A program made the translations under genes and the position numbers. The notes below the pieces were generated by a model, which saw only the letters and a program-made list of their open reading frames with translations, did no database searches and had not been told where the DNA came from. Below are positions 9,228 through 17,497 of a stretch of DNA of 22,953 nt, piece after piece. The stretch comes from a virus: IMG/VR virus record IMGVR_UViG_3300030333_003064, positions 24,299 through 47,251 of that record; one strand, given 5' to 3'. The stretch's first letter is position 1. Each line of letters opens with the position of its first letter.

Positions 9228-10643
9228 CTATTTAATTTGCTTACTCATGCCTTTTAGCACTTGAGTAAATTCTTCAATTTTAATATTTGATAATCTTATT
9301 TTTGCTTTTCTAGTTTCAGCAAACTTTTCTTTTTTAAATCTTTGAACTAAATATTCAGGTATATTAGACCTTCCAGATAGTATGCCGTACATAATCCACT
9401 TATAACAAGCTTCTTCACAAAATTTATGTATAACCATTTCTGAGTCTGTACCTAAACCATCACTTACATATTTTAATATTATAGTATCACCAGCCAATGA
9501 GGATCCAAAGTGTATATAACCTCTAAGATTATCTATATAAAAAGTGCCATTAGACTGTGCGTACTGTGGGTCTAATCCATATCTTCTACCTCTATAATCT
9601 ATTTCTATATCCGTAGAATCATCAGAGTCAGGATCTGATTGCGTAGTATCAGAATAATTATCTAACGTGTTGCTAGGTACTTGCTCCACTAAACTAAATG
9701 TTGATGAATCTCCTGAAGCATTTGAAAATGCCCATGAGTTGTTATCAGCGGTTGAAGTAGCAATTAAAGCTTCGGGTGACGTTATATGTGTAGACGATAC
9801 TGTGCCAATAGCCATTGAAGCTGGAAAAAATCCTATTTGCTGATTTGGTCCGCCTGGAACGTAAAAAGCCGGCTCAGTACCTCCATCAAACTTATTAACA
9901 ATAGTTAAAAGATCACCAACTATTTCTGTTGTAAATCTTTTACTAGTATCTATAGCTGTTTTTAAAGCATTTAATAATTGCCCTCTATTCATACTAGTAG
10001 TGTACGCAACTTCAAAACGAGGGCCTGGTAAACTACCTGCAGGATTAGCTCCATCATTAATATCGCCGTCAGAATTAAATATAAAAAACATATTTTGCTC
10101 TGCCCCTGCTTCATCTAAATAAGATAAACTTAAATAATCTCCGTCTGCAATTCTAGCTCCAGCTAATGTAGTCTCTGTAGAGCCATCTGGATTTGTTTCA
10201 ACTAAATTACCAGGAACTCTCATTTCGTATTTTCTTTTTTGACTAGTAGGATCTGTAGTATAAGTTCCATCAGCCGTTTGAGTTATAGCAAATGGATTAC
10301 AAGTTTTACTAGTTGGATATAAAACTCTTTCAGTACCATCACTTCCTAATGCAGATAGTTTAATATAATTAACGTAATCGTGAGGTAATACCATCTTAAG
10401 CGTGTTAGGTACCTCTATTTCTTGTGATTTAAAAGAACGTAAAACATCATATGATAACTCTTGTAATGCTCGCATAGCATGAAATTGAACATCAGTTCTA
10501 TTTACTTTAGTTATTATTTTATTTTCACCTACGTAAATATACATAAAGTTATTTATAATACTATCAAGACTTACGAATTGATATGTACCAAAATCGCTAC
10601 CTTGATAATATGCAGCTTGAGTTGTTGATCCTAGTAATCCCAT
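9228..10643 (-). CDS. Connector/ring-type head-tail structural protein
   Basis: This 471-aa protein has a conserved-looking N-terminal helical part (LDSIINNFMYIYVGENKIITKVNRTDVQFHAMRALQEL in pieces, residues about 27-65) and a C-terminal helical part (about 405-471, with KFCEEACYKWIMYGILSG and RFKKEKFAETRKAKIRLSN). Between them lies a long Thr/Ser/Asp-rich beta region with YRGRRYGLDPQYAQSNGTFY near 350-370. This arrangement, and position between the first connector gene and the gp10-like gene, fit the ring or adaptor proteins that stack under the portal in short-tailed phages. No enzyme motif is present. It starts 2 bases after the upstream stop (TAA-TT-ATG) and ends in TAG, 2 bases before the next ATG. 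The structural role is likely; the exact ring is not resolvable from sequence alone. Confidence 0.75.
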   Translation of the reverse strand: MGLLGSTTQAAYYQGSDFGTYQFVSLDSIINNFMYIYVGENKIITKVNRTDVQFHAMRALQELSYDVLRSFKSQEIEVPNTLKMVLPHDYVNYIKLSALGSDGTERVLYPTSKTCNPFAITQTADGTYTTDPTSQKRKYEMRVPGNLVETNPDGSTETTLAGARIADGDYLSLSYLDEAGAEQNMFFIFNSDGDINDGANPAGSLPGPRFEVAYTTSMNRGQLLNALKTAIDTSKRFTTEIVGDLLTIVNKFDGGTEPAFYVPGGPNQQIGFFPASMAIGTVSSTHITSPEALIATSTADNNSWAFSNASGDSSTFSLVEQVPSNTLDNYSDTTQSDPDSDDSTDIEIDYRGRRYGLDPQYAQSNGTFYIDNLRGYIHFGSSLAGDTIILKYVSDGLGTDSEMVIHKFCEEACYKWIMYGILSGRSNIPEYLVQRFKKEKFAETRKAKIRLSNIKIEEFTQVLKGMSKQIK

Positions 10644-10645
10644 AA

Positions 10646-11356
10646 TTAACTATTTTGTTCTTGGTTAGTCATTTGTATAGCGTTTGCCCCAACTTGACCT
10701 ATGTCTTGCTGTTTTGTTACAACGCCAGATAACATTAATATTTTTGAAACTAATGGCTCTTCTTCAACTTCTAGTAATTCAAAATTTTGAGCGTCACTAG
10801 CCCCTGAGTTATAAAGAGCCTTTTCAGCAACAATTACGTAGGTCCAATTTGGAGCCGTTGGCTTTTTATAATAAGTAACAGTGCAGCTAGTGCTATTACC
10901 TGGATCTGGCGTTATTCTAATTGTTGTAGATGAAACTCTAGTAAATATAGGTCTTGACGTTTTAGGATATAATACTGATCCAGTTTCACCAAGAGAAGTA
11001 ATATAATGTTCTTCTTTTTTATTTACCTCTGTAGCAAGATTAATTCCTACTTTTACAATATCTAATTTATACAAATCTGTTGGAAGTGTCATTATACCAC
11101 TAGAAATGTTAGTGTTTGTTTCTGATTTTAAGAAAGGAGATAATTTAGCTTCTAGCATTTCTAAAGTATCTGTATGTGTATCATCATCTTTTGGTTTAGC
11201 GCTAGAGTTTCTAGATTTGTGAAAGTAAGCTTCATATATTTCATTTTGAGCTCTATCTGCTAATAGATTAAATTCTTGTGGTGTTAAATAACCTCTTTGC
11301 TCTTTATTAAGCAAGGCTAAAACTTTTTGATATACGCTGTTTATATTTACTGCCAT
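10646..11356 (-). CDS. First connector/adaptor protein of the head-tail joint
   Basis: This 236-aa protein starts MAVNINSVYQKVLALLNKEQ and continues RGYLTPQEFNLLADRAQNEI, a pattern I associate with small virion adaptor proteins in marine Bacteroidetes phages. The first 65 residues look helical and the remainder beta-rich (TIRITPDPGNSTSCTVTYYKKP, residues about 146-167). It opens the tail/neck transcription unit: a terminator closes the previous gene, and the 22-bp promoter-like repeat lies 9 bases before this ATG. The leader ACAAAATGGC contains no Shine-Dalgarno sequence. Size, position after the capsid genes and position before a larger connector gene suggest it docks on the portal (gp4/gp11-like role). 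That function is inferred; the gene itself is clear. Confidence 0.75.
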   Translation of the reverse strand: MAVNINSVYQKVLALLNKEQRGYLTPQEFNLLADRAQNEIYEAYFHKSRNSSAKPKDDDTHTDTLEMLEAKLSPFLKSETNTNISSGIMTLPTDLYKLDIVKVGINLATEVNKKEEHYITSLGETGSVLYPKTSRPIFTRVSSTTIRITPDPGNSTSCTVTYYKKPTAPNWTYVIVAEKALYNSGASDAQNFELLEVEEEPLVSKILMLSGVVTKQQDIGQVGANAIQMTNQEQNS

Positions 11357-11365
11357 TTTGTTTTA

Positions 11366-11387
11366 TTTTACTATTATATAGTTACAT
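11366..11387 (-). promoter_or_regulatory. 22-bp promoter-like repeat, copy 2
   Basis: This block is identical over 22 bp to 1265-1286 and ends 9 bases before the ATG of the 236-aa connector gene. It sits just downstream of the hairpin terminator at 11410-11444, the expected place for a new promoter. The minus-strand core is ACTATATAATAGT, followed by AAAA. If the TATAAT box acts as a -10 element, transcription would start only about 10 bases before the ATG. Confidence 0.6.
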
Positions 11388-11409
11388 AATAAAGTGGAAG
11401 GTTAGCCCC

Positions 11410-11444
11410 TAAATAAAAATAGCCACCCGTAATGAGTGGCTATT
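11410..11444 (-). terminator. Rho-independent terminator after the 283-aa gene
   Basis: On the minus strand, AATAGCCACTC (11444-11434) pairs with GGGTGGCTATT (11428-11418) in an 11-bp stem with one G-T pair and the 5-base loop ATTAC. A run TTTATTTA follows. It lies 19 bases beyond the stop of the 283-aa gene and before the promoter-like repeat, so it separates two transcription units. The plus-strand downstream side lacks a good T run, so it should act mainly on the minus strand. Confidence 0.85.
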
Positions 11445-11463
11445 AATATTAATTAAAAAAATG

Positions 11464-12315
11464 TTATTTCATTCTTTTTTCTATATTTGAATATATTTCC
11501 ATACCTTCATCAGTTTTAAACCAAGCAGCTAAAGCTGAGTATGGATGCTCTTCAAAAGGAATCGTCATTAACTTTCTATCAGTTGATCCCCACATAAAGT
11601 ATCTCTGATCTTGTGATAGTTTTAATATTCCAGCTTCAACAGCTTTGATACCAAAGTTTCTAAGTTGAACGTTGTCATCACTAACTAATTCTATAAATAA
11701 TTTAGGATTTCTTTTAGCAAATAATAACAAATCTCTTTTTAATTCTTTAGAACTTAAACTATTAACGTCAGACCCAATTTCAACTCTCATTATAGCTTCA
11801 GCAATTTCTATATCTAATCCTTTAGCTAAACTCAAAGCCTCAACTTCAAACTCTAACCAATCTAATTGATTTTCTGCTACCTCAATAGGTTTATATTCGT
11901 AATATATTTGATCCTTATGAGGATGGTAAAGTGATAATAACTTTTGTAAAGTTGTTTGTTGCTTAGGAACGTATAATGCTCCGTTTCTAAAAACAATATG
12001 CTCTAATCTTTGATCACCTTTCATTTCATCAACAAAAGGAGTTTTTTGATTTTGACAATATTTAAGTTCTCTTTCATAACCTTTTTCCTCATCAAACCAA
12101 AATATATTAGCTGATTTTATCATTCTTGATAAAGGTTTTTTCTTACTTTTTAAATAATATACTCTATCTTTTATTTCCCAAGTGTTTCTTGGTTTAGCTT
12201 TTATTTCAGGAGCTTTAACCTTAGGTTGTTCTTCTACAACCGGCTGTTTTTCAACAGCTACTGTTTCTTCAACTATAGGTTCTTCAACCTTAATTGTTGT
12301 TTTTTTCTTTGCCAT
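11464..12315 (-). CDS. Conserved-looking capsid-neighbour protein, function unknown
   Basis: This 283-aa protein has a disordered Lys/Glu/Val/Pro-rich N-terminus (residues 1-43, starting MAKKKTTIKVEEP) and a folded, mixed-charge remainder. Visible segments include RNTWEIKDRVYYL, IFWFDEEKGYERE, NGALYVPKQQTTLQKLLSLY and ELKRDLLLFAKRNPKLFIEL. There is no membrane segment, signal peptide or catalytic motif I can name. I associate this type of gene with the position just after the major capsid gene in marine phages, but I know no function for it. It is alone between two hairpin terminators (12338-12371 upstream, 11410-11444 downstream) and has no obvious promoter of its own, so its expression probably depends on read-through from the capsid gene. 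A head-associated or head-completion role is a guess from position. Confidence 0.8.
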   Translation of the reverse strand: MAKKKTTIKVEEPIVEETVAVEKQPVVEEQPKVKAPEIKAKPRNTWEIKDRVYYLKSKKKPLSRMIKSANIFWFDEEKGYERELKYCQNQKTPFVDEMKGDQRLEHIVFRNGALYVPKQQTTLQKLLSLYHPHKDQIYYEYKPIEVAENQLDWLEFEVEALSLAKGLDIEIAEAIMRVEIGSDVNSLSSKELKRDLLLFAKRNPKLFIELVSDDNVQLRNFGIKAVEAGILKLSQDQRYFMWGSTDRKLMTIPFEEHPYSALAAWFKTDEGMEIYSNIEKRMK

Positions 12316-12337
12316 AATATAATATAATAAAAAATTA

Positions 12338-12371
12338 ATAAAAATAGAGGCAGCAAAAAGCTGCCCCTATT
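12338..12371 (-). terminator. Rho-independent terminator after the major capsid gene
   Basis: On the minus strand AATAGGGGCAGC (12371-12360) pairs with GCTGCCTCTATT (12354-12343) in a 12-bp stem with one G-T pair and a 5-base T loop. It is followed by a T-rich tail (TTTATTAATTTTTT). It begins 10 bases past the capsid stop codon. Its position suggests partial termination that keeps capsid mRNA abundant and protects its 3' end, while some read-through feeds the next gene. Confidence 0.85.
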
Positions 12372-12381
12372 AAAATAAATA

Positions 12382-13866
12382 CTAGTTCATCAACATAAAG
12401 TTGTTTGCACCTTGAGTGATTAAACATCTTTCTGATAACATATGTATTTGCATTGCATCTAAAGCAGTAGTAGAAGCTCCAACTGAACCAGTGGTCCAAG
12501 TTTTCATTTTTCTATTATCTGTTTGAGAAGCTCTAAATCTCACGTGTAAGAACGGTCGTTTTAGGTTTTTACCCATTTGTTGATCGTATACAGTAGAAGT
12601 ACCAGCTGGAATCATAACACCTCTAATTGCATTAGCAGCGTTAGCAGCATTAATACCACCTCTTGTAGCTAGATCGTTTAAATATCTAAAGTCAGACTTA
12701 TAGAAGTCATAAGAACCTCTTCTAAATCCTGAAAAACCTAAATTTAACGCCATGTCTTCGTCGTTGTCAAATACTCCGTAAGAAGTACCTCCAGCTCCGT
12801 AAGAGTTCATTGAAGCTAGCATGTCGTCCATAGCTAAACTAGTAGCTCTGTTTACAAACATCATGTATTCTTCAATAGCACCTTGCTTATCAAACTCAGC
12901 TAAAATAGCGTCAAACTCTGCTAAATCAGTAGCAGCGTTAACACCTGTTACGCCAGAAGTCATATTACCTCTATCTTCGATAGCAGCAAATAAACCTTCA
13001 GTACCTACAGCATCTGCGTTATCAGCGATAAATGCATCAGCACTGTTAGTACCCCCTGATAAACCAGCACCATAGTTATTAGCACCATCAGAACCAATTA
13101 CACCTTCAATCATTGCCATTTCTAAGTAATCATTGAATCTTGCTCTTGTATCAGCTTCAGCTTTTAAGTACCATAAATAACCTGATTGACCTTCTTCGCC
13201 AGTTATTTCAACCCAACCAATTCTTGAAACATCAGAACCTGATACTTCATAAAAGTCTTTTAATATAATTGGTTTGTTAGAAAAAGTTTTGAAAGAAGGT
13301 TCATTAGATCCTCTACTTTCTAAATTTGTAGCAGCAGCAGAGTTACTATAGTAACCTGTTCCTTTAGAAAATTCAGATCCATAAACTAATATAGTTGTAG
13401 CTTTAGTAGCTGTAAGCTGATCTACTTGAGTACCATCATAAGTAGCTACTGTGCAAGCAGCTCCAGTAATAGAAGTAACAACAGCTTTAAAAATACCATT
13501 TGTATTTGCTATTAAAACAGTATCATTAAGTCTAATACCATGAGTAGTTGTTATTGCATTACCGTCAATGTCGGATTCGCATGTAAAAACATCATTACTA
13601 GACATATTACCTTTGTAAGATAAATGTAGTCTACCTTGTTCAGACCAAATGACTTGGTCAGAAGTCATAGCCTCTTCAGCCCCTACTTTTTCAAGAAATC
13701 CTGATATAGTTCTCGGTCCGAAAACTTCAGCCTCTTGTTCCATAAGGTCTGGTAAATATTGTTGAGCCCAACCACCACTTTGGTTGAAATCTAAGTAATT
13801 TGAAGCAAGCGTTTGCTGTATTGGCGACGGCGTGCTATTCAAATTACCTCCTGCAGTTATTGCCAT
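12382..13866 (-). CDS. Major capsid protein (HK97-like fold inferred)
   Basis: This 494-aa protein lies directly after portal and scaffold-like genes, the standard place for the major capsid protein. Visible landmarks are an N-terminal arm (residues 1-45), SGFLEKVGAEEAM (55-67), a Thr/Ala-rich beta insertion (about 85-165) that interrupts the core, RARFNDYLEMAMIEGV (242-256), and a conserved-looking block D371-D398 (DMALNLGF, GFRRGSYDFYK, RYLND). The latter resembles capsid proteins I know from crAss-like and marine Bacteroidetes phages. No protease gene is seen nearby. The gene is followed by a strong terminator hairpin, consistent with high expression, and its ATG sits in the AATTATGGC context. 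It ends with TAG, showing TAG is a true stop. The capsid identity is well supported by context; the fold is inferred. Confidence 0.9.
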   Translation of the reverse strand: MAITAGGNLNSTPSPIQQTLASNYLDFNQSGGWAQQYLPDLMEQEAEVFGPRTISGFLEKVGAEEAMTSDQVIWSEQGRLHLSYKGNMSSNDVFTCESDIDGNAITTTHGIRLNDTVLIANTNGIFKAVVTSITGAACTVATYDGTQVDQLTATKATTILVYGSEFSKGTGYYSNSAAATNLESRGSNEPSFKTFSNKPIILKDFYEVSGSDVSRIGWVEITGEEGQSGYLWYLKAEADTRARFNDYLEMAMIEGVIGSDGANNYGAGLSGGTNSADAFIADNADAVGTEGLFAAIEDRGNMTSGVTGVNAATDLAEFDAILAEFDKQGAIEEYMMFVNRATSLAMDDMLASMNSYGAGGTSYGVFDNDEDMALNLGFSGFRRGSYDFYKSDFRYLNDLATRGGINAANAANAIRGVMIPAGTSTVYDQQMGKNLKRPFLHVRFRASQTDNRKMKTWTTGSVGASTTALDAMQIHMLSERCLITQGANNFMLMN

Positions 13867-13883
13867 AATTATAAATTTTTAAG

Positions 13884-15068
13884 TTAATTTTTCTTTCTAA
13901 TTTTAAATGATCTGTTTTTAATATCAGAAGAAGATTGACCTAATACTTTAACTTTTAATCCACCAGCCTCGTATTCATTATGCATTTTTCTAGGTTCTAA
14001 ATTAATATTTTTATCTTTAGCAACTCTATCTTTTATTGCATCAGCTCTACCTTGCTCGTAAAAATGTTTAGCTATAGCATCAGGATTCATGGCAGTAAAT
14101 AATGATTTATGATAACCAGCTGCGTCTTCAATAGTTGAATTGTCTTTATTAGTAAACTTACTAACAAAATTATTGATATCACTTTGGGTTGTTTTAACTT
14201 TATCAACATCTTTAACATTAAACCTATAACGTTTGTCCCCGACATTATATTCAAAACCTTTGAAATCTTGTCCAAAGAAACTATCAGTTTTATTTAAAAA
14301 TGTTCTTTTACTTGCCTCTGTTTGCTTTTTCTGCTCTTCAGATCGATTGAAGAAATCAATAGCTTTTTGTTGTTCTTCTGTAAGTTTACTTCCAGCTTTG
14401 ATATCTTCATAATATTTAGACTTTTGCCTGTCTAAGTGGGCTCTAGCCTCGGCAACTTGCTCTTTAAGGGCTATTTTCTTTTTACGTATTGTTTTCTCAT
14501 CATCTAACTCTTCATCTATACCATAATTATCTTCTAATAGAAAAGATCTTTCTTCTGGTGATAAATGAGATTTTGTTTGCTTATAATATTCGTCTAATAC
14601 GTCAGAGTCGTCCATTTTTTCAACGTCTCTATTTAATTGTACATAGTCGTTTAAATCACCACCAGTTTCGTCCATAAATTTTACTAATTTCTGTATATTT
14701 TCTGGCAACGGTTTTCCGGTAGTTTCCATATTTTCAATTGCTTCTTTAGCAACTTCTTTTATTTCTTCTACCTTTTCTTCTTGTGTAATTTCTTCCATTA
14801 CTGGAATTTCTTCTACAACTTCTTGTTCTTTAGTTTCTGGAACTTCAACTTTTGGTGTTTCAGTTTTTGATTCTTTAACTACGTTTTCTTTTTCTTCAAC
14901 TACCTCTTCTTTTGTTGGAGGTGGTTTACTTAAGTCTACTTTAACAACTCCATCATCTTTAATTTTTTTCTTTGATGTGAACTTGCCTTTTTCATCTCTT
15001 GGTTGTTCTTTTTTTTCAACAACCTTTTCAGTTGTCTCTTCAACAACCTCTTTGTTATTTTCTTCCAT
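13884..15068 (-). CDS. Scaffolding-like protein
   Basis: This 394-aa protein is very charged. Residues 1 to about 115 are a low-complexity Glu/Val/Lys/Thr region (for example VVEETTEKVVEKKEQP), probably disordered. Residues about 170-245 look like coiled coil (KKKIALKEQVAEARAHLDRQ). The C-terminal quarter is basic and helical, ending SFKIRKKN. Length, charge, coiled coil, and position between portal and major capsid protein are the usual signs of a scaffolding protein that lines the procapsid and leaves or is degraded during maturation. No protease motif is visible in it, and no separate prohead protease is in the window. It could instead be an internal head protein that stays in the virion. 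A 26-base A/T leader separates it from the portal stop. Confidence 0.75.
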   Translation of the reverse strand: MEENNKEVVEETTEKVVEKKEQPRDEKGKFTSKKKIKDDGVVKVDLSKPPPTKEEVVEEKENVVKESKTETPKVEVPETKEQEVVEEIPVMEEITQEEKVEEIKEVAKEAIENMETTGKPLPENIQKLVKFMDETGGDLNDYVQLNRDVEKMDDSDVLDEYYKQTKSHLSPEERSFLLEDNYGIDEELDDEKTIRKKKIALKEQVAEARAHLDRQKSKYYEDIKAGSKLTEEQQKAIDFFNRSEEQKKQTEASKRTFLNKTDSFFGQDFKGFEYNVGDKRYRFNVKDVDKVKTTQSDINNFVSKFTNKDNSTIEDAAGYHKSLFTAMNPDAIAKHFYEQGRADAIKDRVAKDKNINLEPRKMHNEYEAGGLKVKVLGQSSSDIKNRSFKIRKKN

Positions 15069-15094
15069 AATAAAATTTTATAAAATATTAAAAA

Positions 15095-17497
15095 TTAGAG
15101 ACCAAACCTTCTCATGCCTGCATCCCCACTAAGTATATCATTACCTGATGATTCAAACTTTTTAGTAGTATCACCCTGTTTTCTTTGCTCTATCATATTC
15201 ATTTGATGTTTAGCTTGTCTATCAACTCTTGCATCTTTTCTATCTTCTCTTTTATTTTCTTTCTCGTTATCAGTTTCTTTTTTCATACTTTCTAACTGAG
15301 AGTTTAACTCGAACTCATATTGCATTAATTCTTTTTTAGCTTGTATCTCCGCTTGTAAGTATTGTATTTTTAATTGATTTCTAGTTTGCTCTAGTTGGGA
15401 TTCAGCTTGAGTTTTGCCTTGAGCTTTTTGTATCTCTGCTTGAGCTGCTGCTTGCTGTTGTTGAGCGTTGGCTTGAGCCTGAGCCTGCATATTCTGTTGC
15501 TGCATTGCTTGATCTCTTTCGGCTTTAGCCTTTCTTTTAACTTTTAGCAATTGATTAGCAAGCTTTATATTTCTCACATTACGTAAATCAATAGCATCGT
15601 CTAAATCAAGCATTTGTTGACCTAATGCGACCTGTATGTTATTTTCAAGTAATTGTTTTTCTTCTTCATCTGGCAACAGCTCTATAAATATACCAAAATC
15701 ATGAAGATGTAAATTAGACATTTCTTCTAATGTAGCAACGTTATGAGCGCCTATAGCTTGTATAAAAGCGTTTTTAGTTGGTGAATATTCTACTATATCA
15801 GATATTCGTAAAGACAAACATTCAGCAACCTCAGCTGTTAAAAATAACATTGCTTGTAGTATATGCCTAGTTGCTGTATTTGAATTTGCAGCAGCTAATT
15901 TTTGAACACCAACTAATGCATTTTTATCTGGAGTAGCAGCGTCTCTAGCCTCATTTAATCCCGTCGTATCTCTTATCATTTGTAAGTAGTAATTATAAGT
16001 TTGAATTAAACTTTGTATTTTACCACCATTTACTCCATTGTTTATTTGCTGTATTGGAATTTTACCAGGATTACCATCACCCTCACTAGTGAAGCTTCTA
16101 CCAACAACACTACCAGTTTGAAAAAACATATTTAAAGCTTCTTGTGGATTGTAGTTTGTTCCATTACCAAGATCAACCTCTGCTAAACCATCTACGTCTA
16201 AGTAAACACCATCAGGCACCATACGAGACATAACTTGTTGTAACTTTAAATGAGTTAATTGTATCATATCTGCAAAACCTGTTATTCTACTAACTACAGA
16301 TTCAATTCTTCCTTGATACATTCTAGGAGCAACAATTTGATAATTCATTTTAACGCTACCAAAGTCAGAATCTGAACGCATCATATTGTCGGCCATTTTC
16401 CATTTTAGCAACTTGTCAGCGCCTATTAAATAAACTCCTTCATATAAAACCTCTACGGTTCTTTCTAATTTGCTAAAATCGCCACCCATACTTTCTACAG
16501 GCGGATCAAATGTATCGTCTTTTTCAATTACTTTTTCAGCGCCACTACCTAATTTTTTTAACTTATAAACATCATTCATGTGTGTTTTATAATTAAAGTA
16601 TAAAACTTCTACTTGGTTTTTGTCTAACTCTCTTCTATAATGTGAGTGTCTATAAGACGTGTAGCCCGAATTATCTACTATATCTTTTATTTCTTCTTCA
16701 GTTAAATCAGGAAATTCTTTTACTAGTTCGTTTATAGGAACAATTTTAACTTCACCAACATAATACACGTCATCAAAGTATGGTGATTCTGTATGAGAAT
16801 AAATTAAATTAGCTGGATCAACATACTTTATTTTAACGCCTTCTGTAAAATCAAAAGTAGTTTTTGTTGCACCTATACCTAATACAGTTAAATCATATAA
16901 AACTCTTCGTCTAGTTAAATCATAATCGCTGTTATCCATTAACACATTAATAGCCTGCTCTTCTGCTAGTTCTACTGCTTGCTTATAATTAAGCTGCATG
17001 TGTAATGCTAGCTCTTCTTCTGAATCAGGAAGTGATTCTGGAGGATTTTCTGATATATCAATACCAAATTGCTCTTGTACTAAATGCGTATACTCTTTAG
17101 CTCTCATATCTCTAAGTATAGACTCCATGTATTCAGTTCTTTTACTTATACCAAACTGATCTTGTGAATAAGCGTTTATTTCGTAGTTTCTTTGCGACAT
17201 TCCGTTTACAACTATATCTACAAATTTAGGAATAATTGGCACTGGCTTCCAATCTAAATTAAGATACGACAAATCACCGTTTATAGATAATTCATTTTTA
17301 TATTTTTGTATTGATTGCTCTCCTCTAGCGTATAATCTTAGTTGATGAAAATTATTTATATTACCGTCAAATTTAGAAGTAGCGCCATTAAACCATTCTT
17401 GCCTTATAGCTTTAGCTACGTCTAACCCATACTTTTCAGATAGCTTTTCTAAATCACTTACCGCTTGTGATGGAAAGTTTACATGAGATTGAATCAT
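15095..17497 (-). CDS. Portal protein
   Basis: This 800-aa protein follows the large terminase and overlaps it by 4 bases (ATGA), so translation is probably coupled. The core spans about 1-650, with portal-like segments including YDLTVLGIGATKT (201-213), YVDPANLIYSHTESPYFDD (225-243), and the helix-rich IRDTTGLNEARDAATP followed by GVQKLAAANSNTATRHI (508-546), which resembles the portal proteins of crAss-like phages. From about 655 on it has a long Gln/Ala- and then Lys/Glu-rich coiled-coil tail (QQNMQAQAQANAQQQQAAAQ region), ending in KKFESSGNDILSG. The length suits the large portals of that group; many portals are 400-600 aa. The dodecameric ring at one capsid vertex passes DNA during packaging and ejection. 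Identity is supported by position and motifs. Confidence 0.9.
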   Translation of the reverse strand: MIQSHVNFPSQAVSDLEKLSEKYGLDVAKAIRQEWFNGATSKFDGNINNFHQLRLYARGEQSIQKYKNELSINGDLSYLNLDWKPVPIIPKFVDIVVNGMSQRNYEINAYSQDQFGISKRTEYMESILRDMRAKEYTHLVQEQFGIDISENPPESLPDSEEELALHMQLNYKQAVELAEEQAINVLMDNSDYDLTRRRVLYDLTVLGIGATKTTFDFTEGVKIKYVDPANLIYSHTESPYFDDVYYVGEVKIVPINELVKEFPDLTEEEIKDIVDNSGYTSYRHSHYRRELDKNQVEVLYFNYKTHMNDVYKLKKLGSGAEKVIEKDDTFDPPVESMGGDFSKLERTVEVLYEGVYLIGADKLLKWKMADNMMRSDSDFGSVKMNYQIVAPRMYQGRIESVVSRITGFADMIQLTHLKLQQVMSRMVPDGVYLDVDGLAEVDLGNGTNYNPQEALNMFFQTGSVVGRSFTSEGDGNPGKIPIQQINNGVNGGKIQSLIQTYNYYLQMIRDTTGLNEARDAATPDKNALVGVQKLAAANSNTATRHILQAMLFLTAEVAECLSLRISDIVEYSPTKNAFIQAIGAHNVATLEEMSNLHLHDFGIFIELLPDEEEKQLLENNIQVALGQQMLDLDDAIDLRNVRNIKLANQLLKVKRKAKAERDQAMQQQNMQAQAQANAQQQQAAAQAEIQKAQGKTQAESQLEQTRNQLKIQYLQAEIQAKKELMQYEFELNSQLESMKKETDNEKENKREDRKDARVDRQAKHQMNMIEQRKQGDTTKKFESSGNDILSGDAGMRRFGL

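Noticed and set aside
12821-13075. Plus-strand open frame inside the capsid gene
   Set aside because: It is fully antisense to the major capsid gene, Ala/Ser-rich by reflection, with no supporting start context.
14087-14275. Second minus-strand frame inside the scaffold-like gene
   Set aside because: It is Ile/Leu-rich, out of frame with a clear long gene and has no sign of selection; a shadow of A/T-rich codons.
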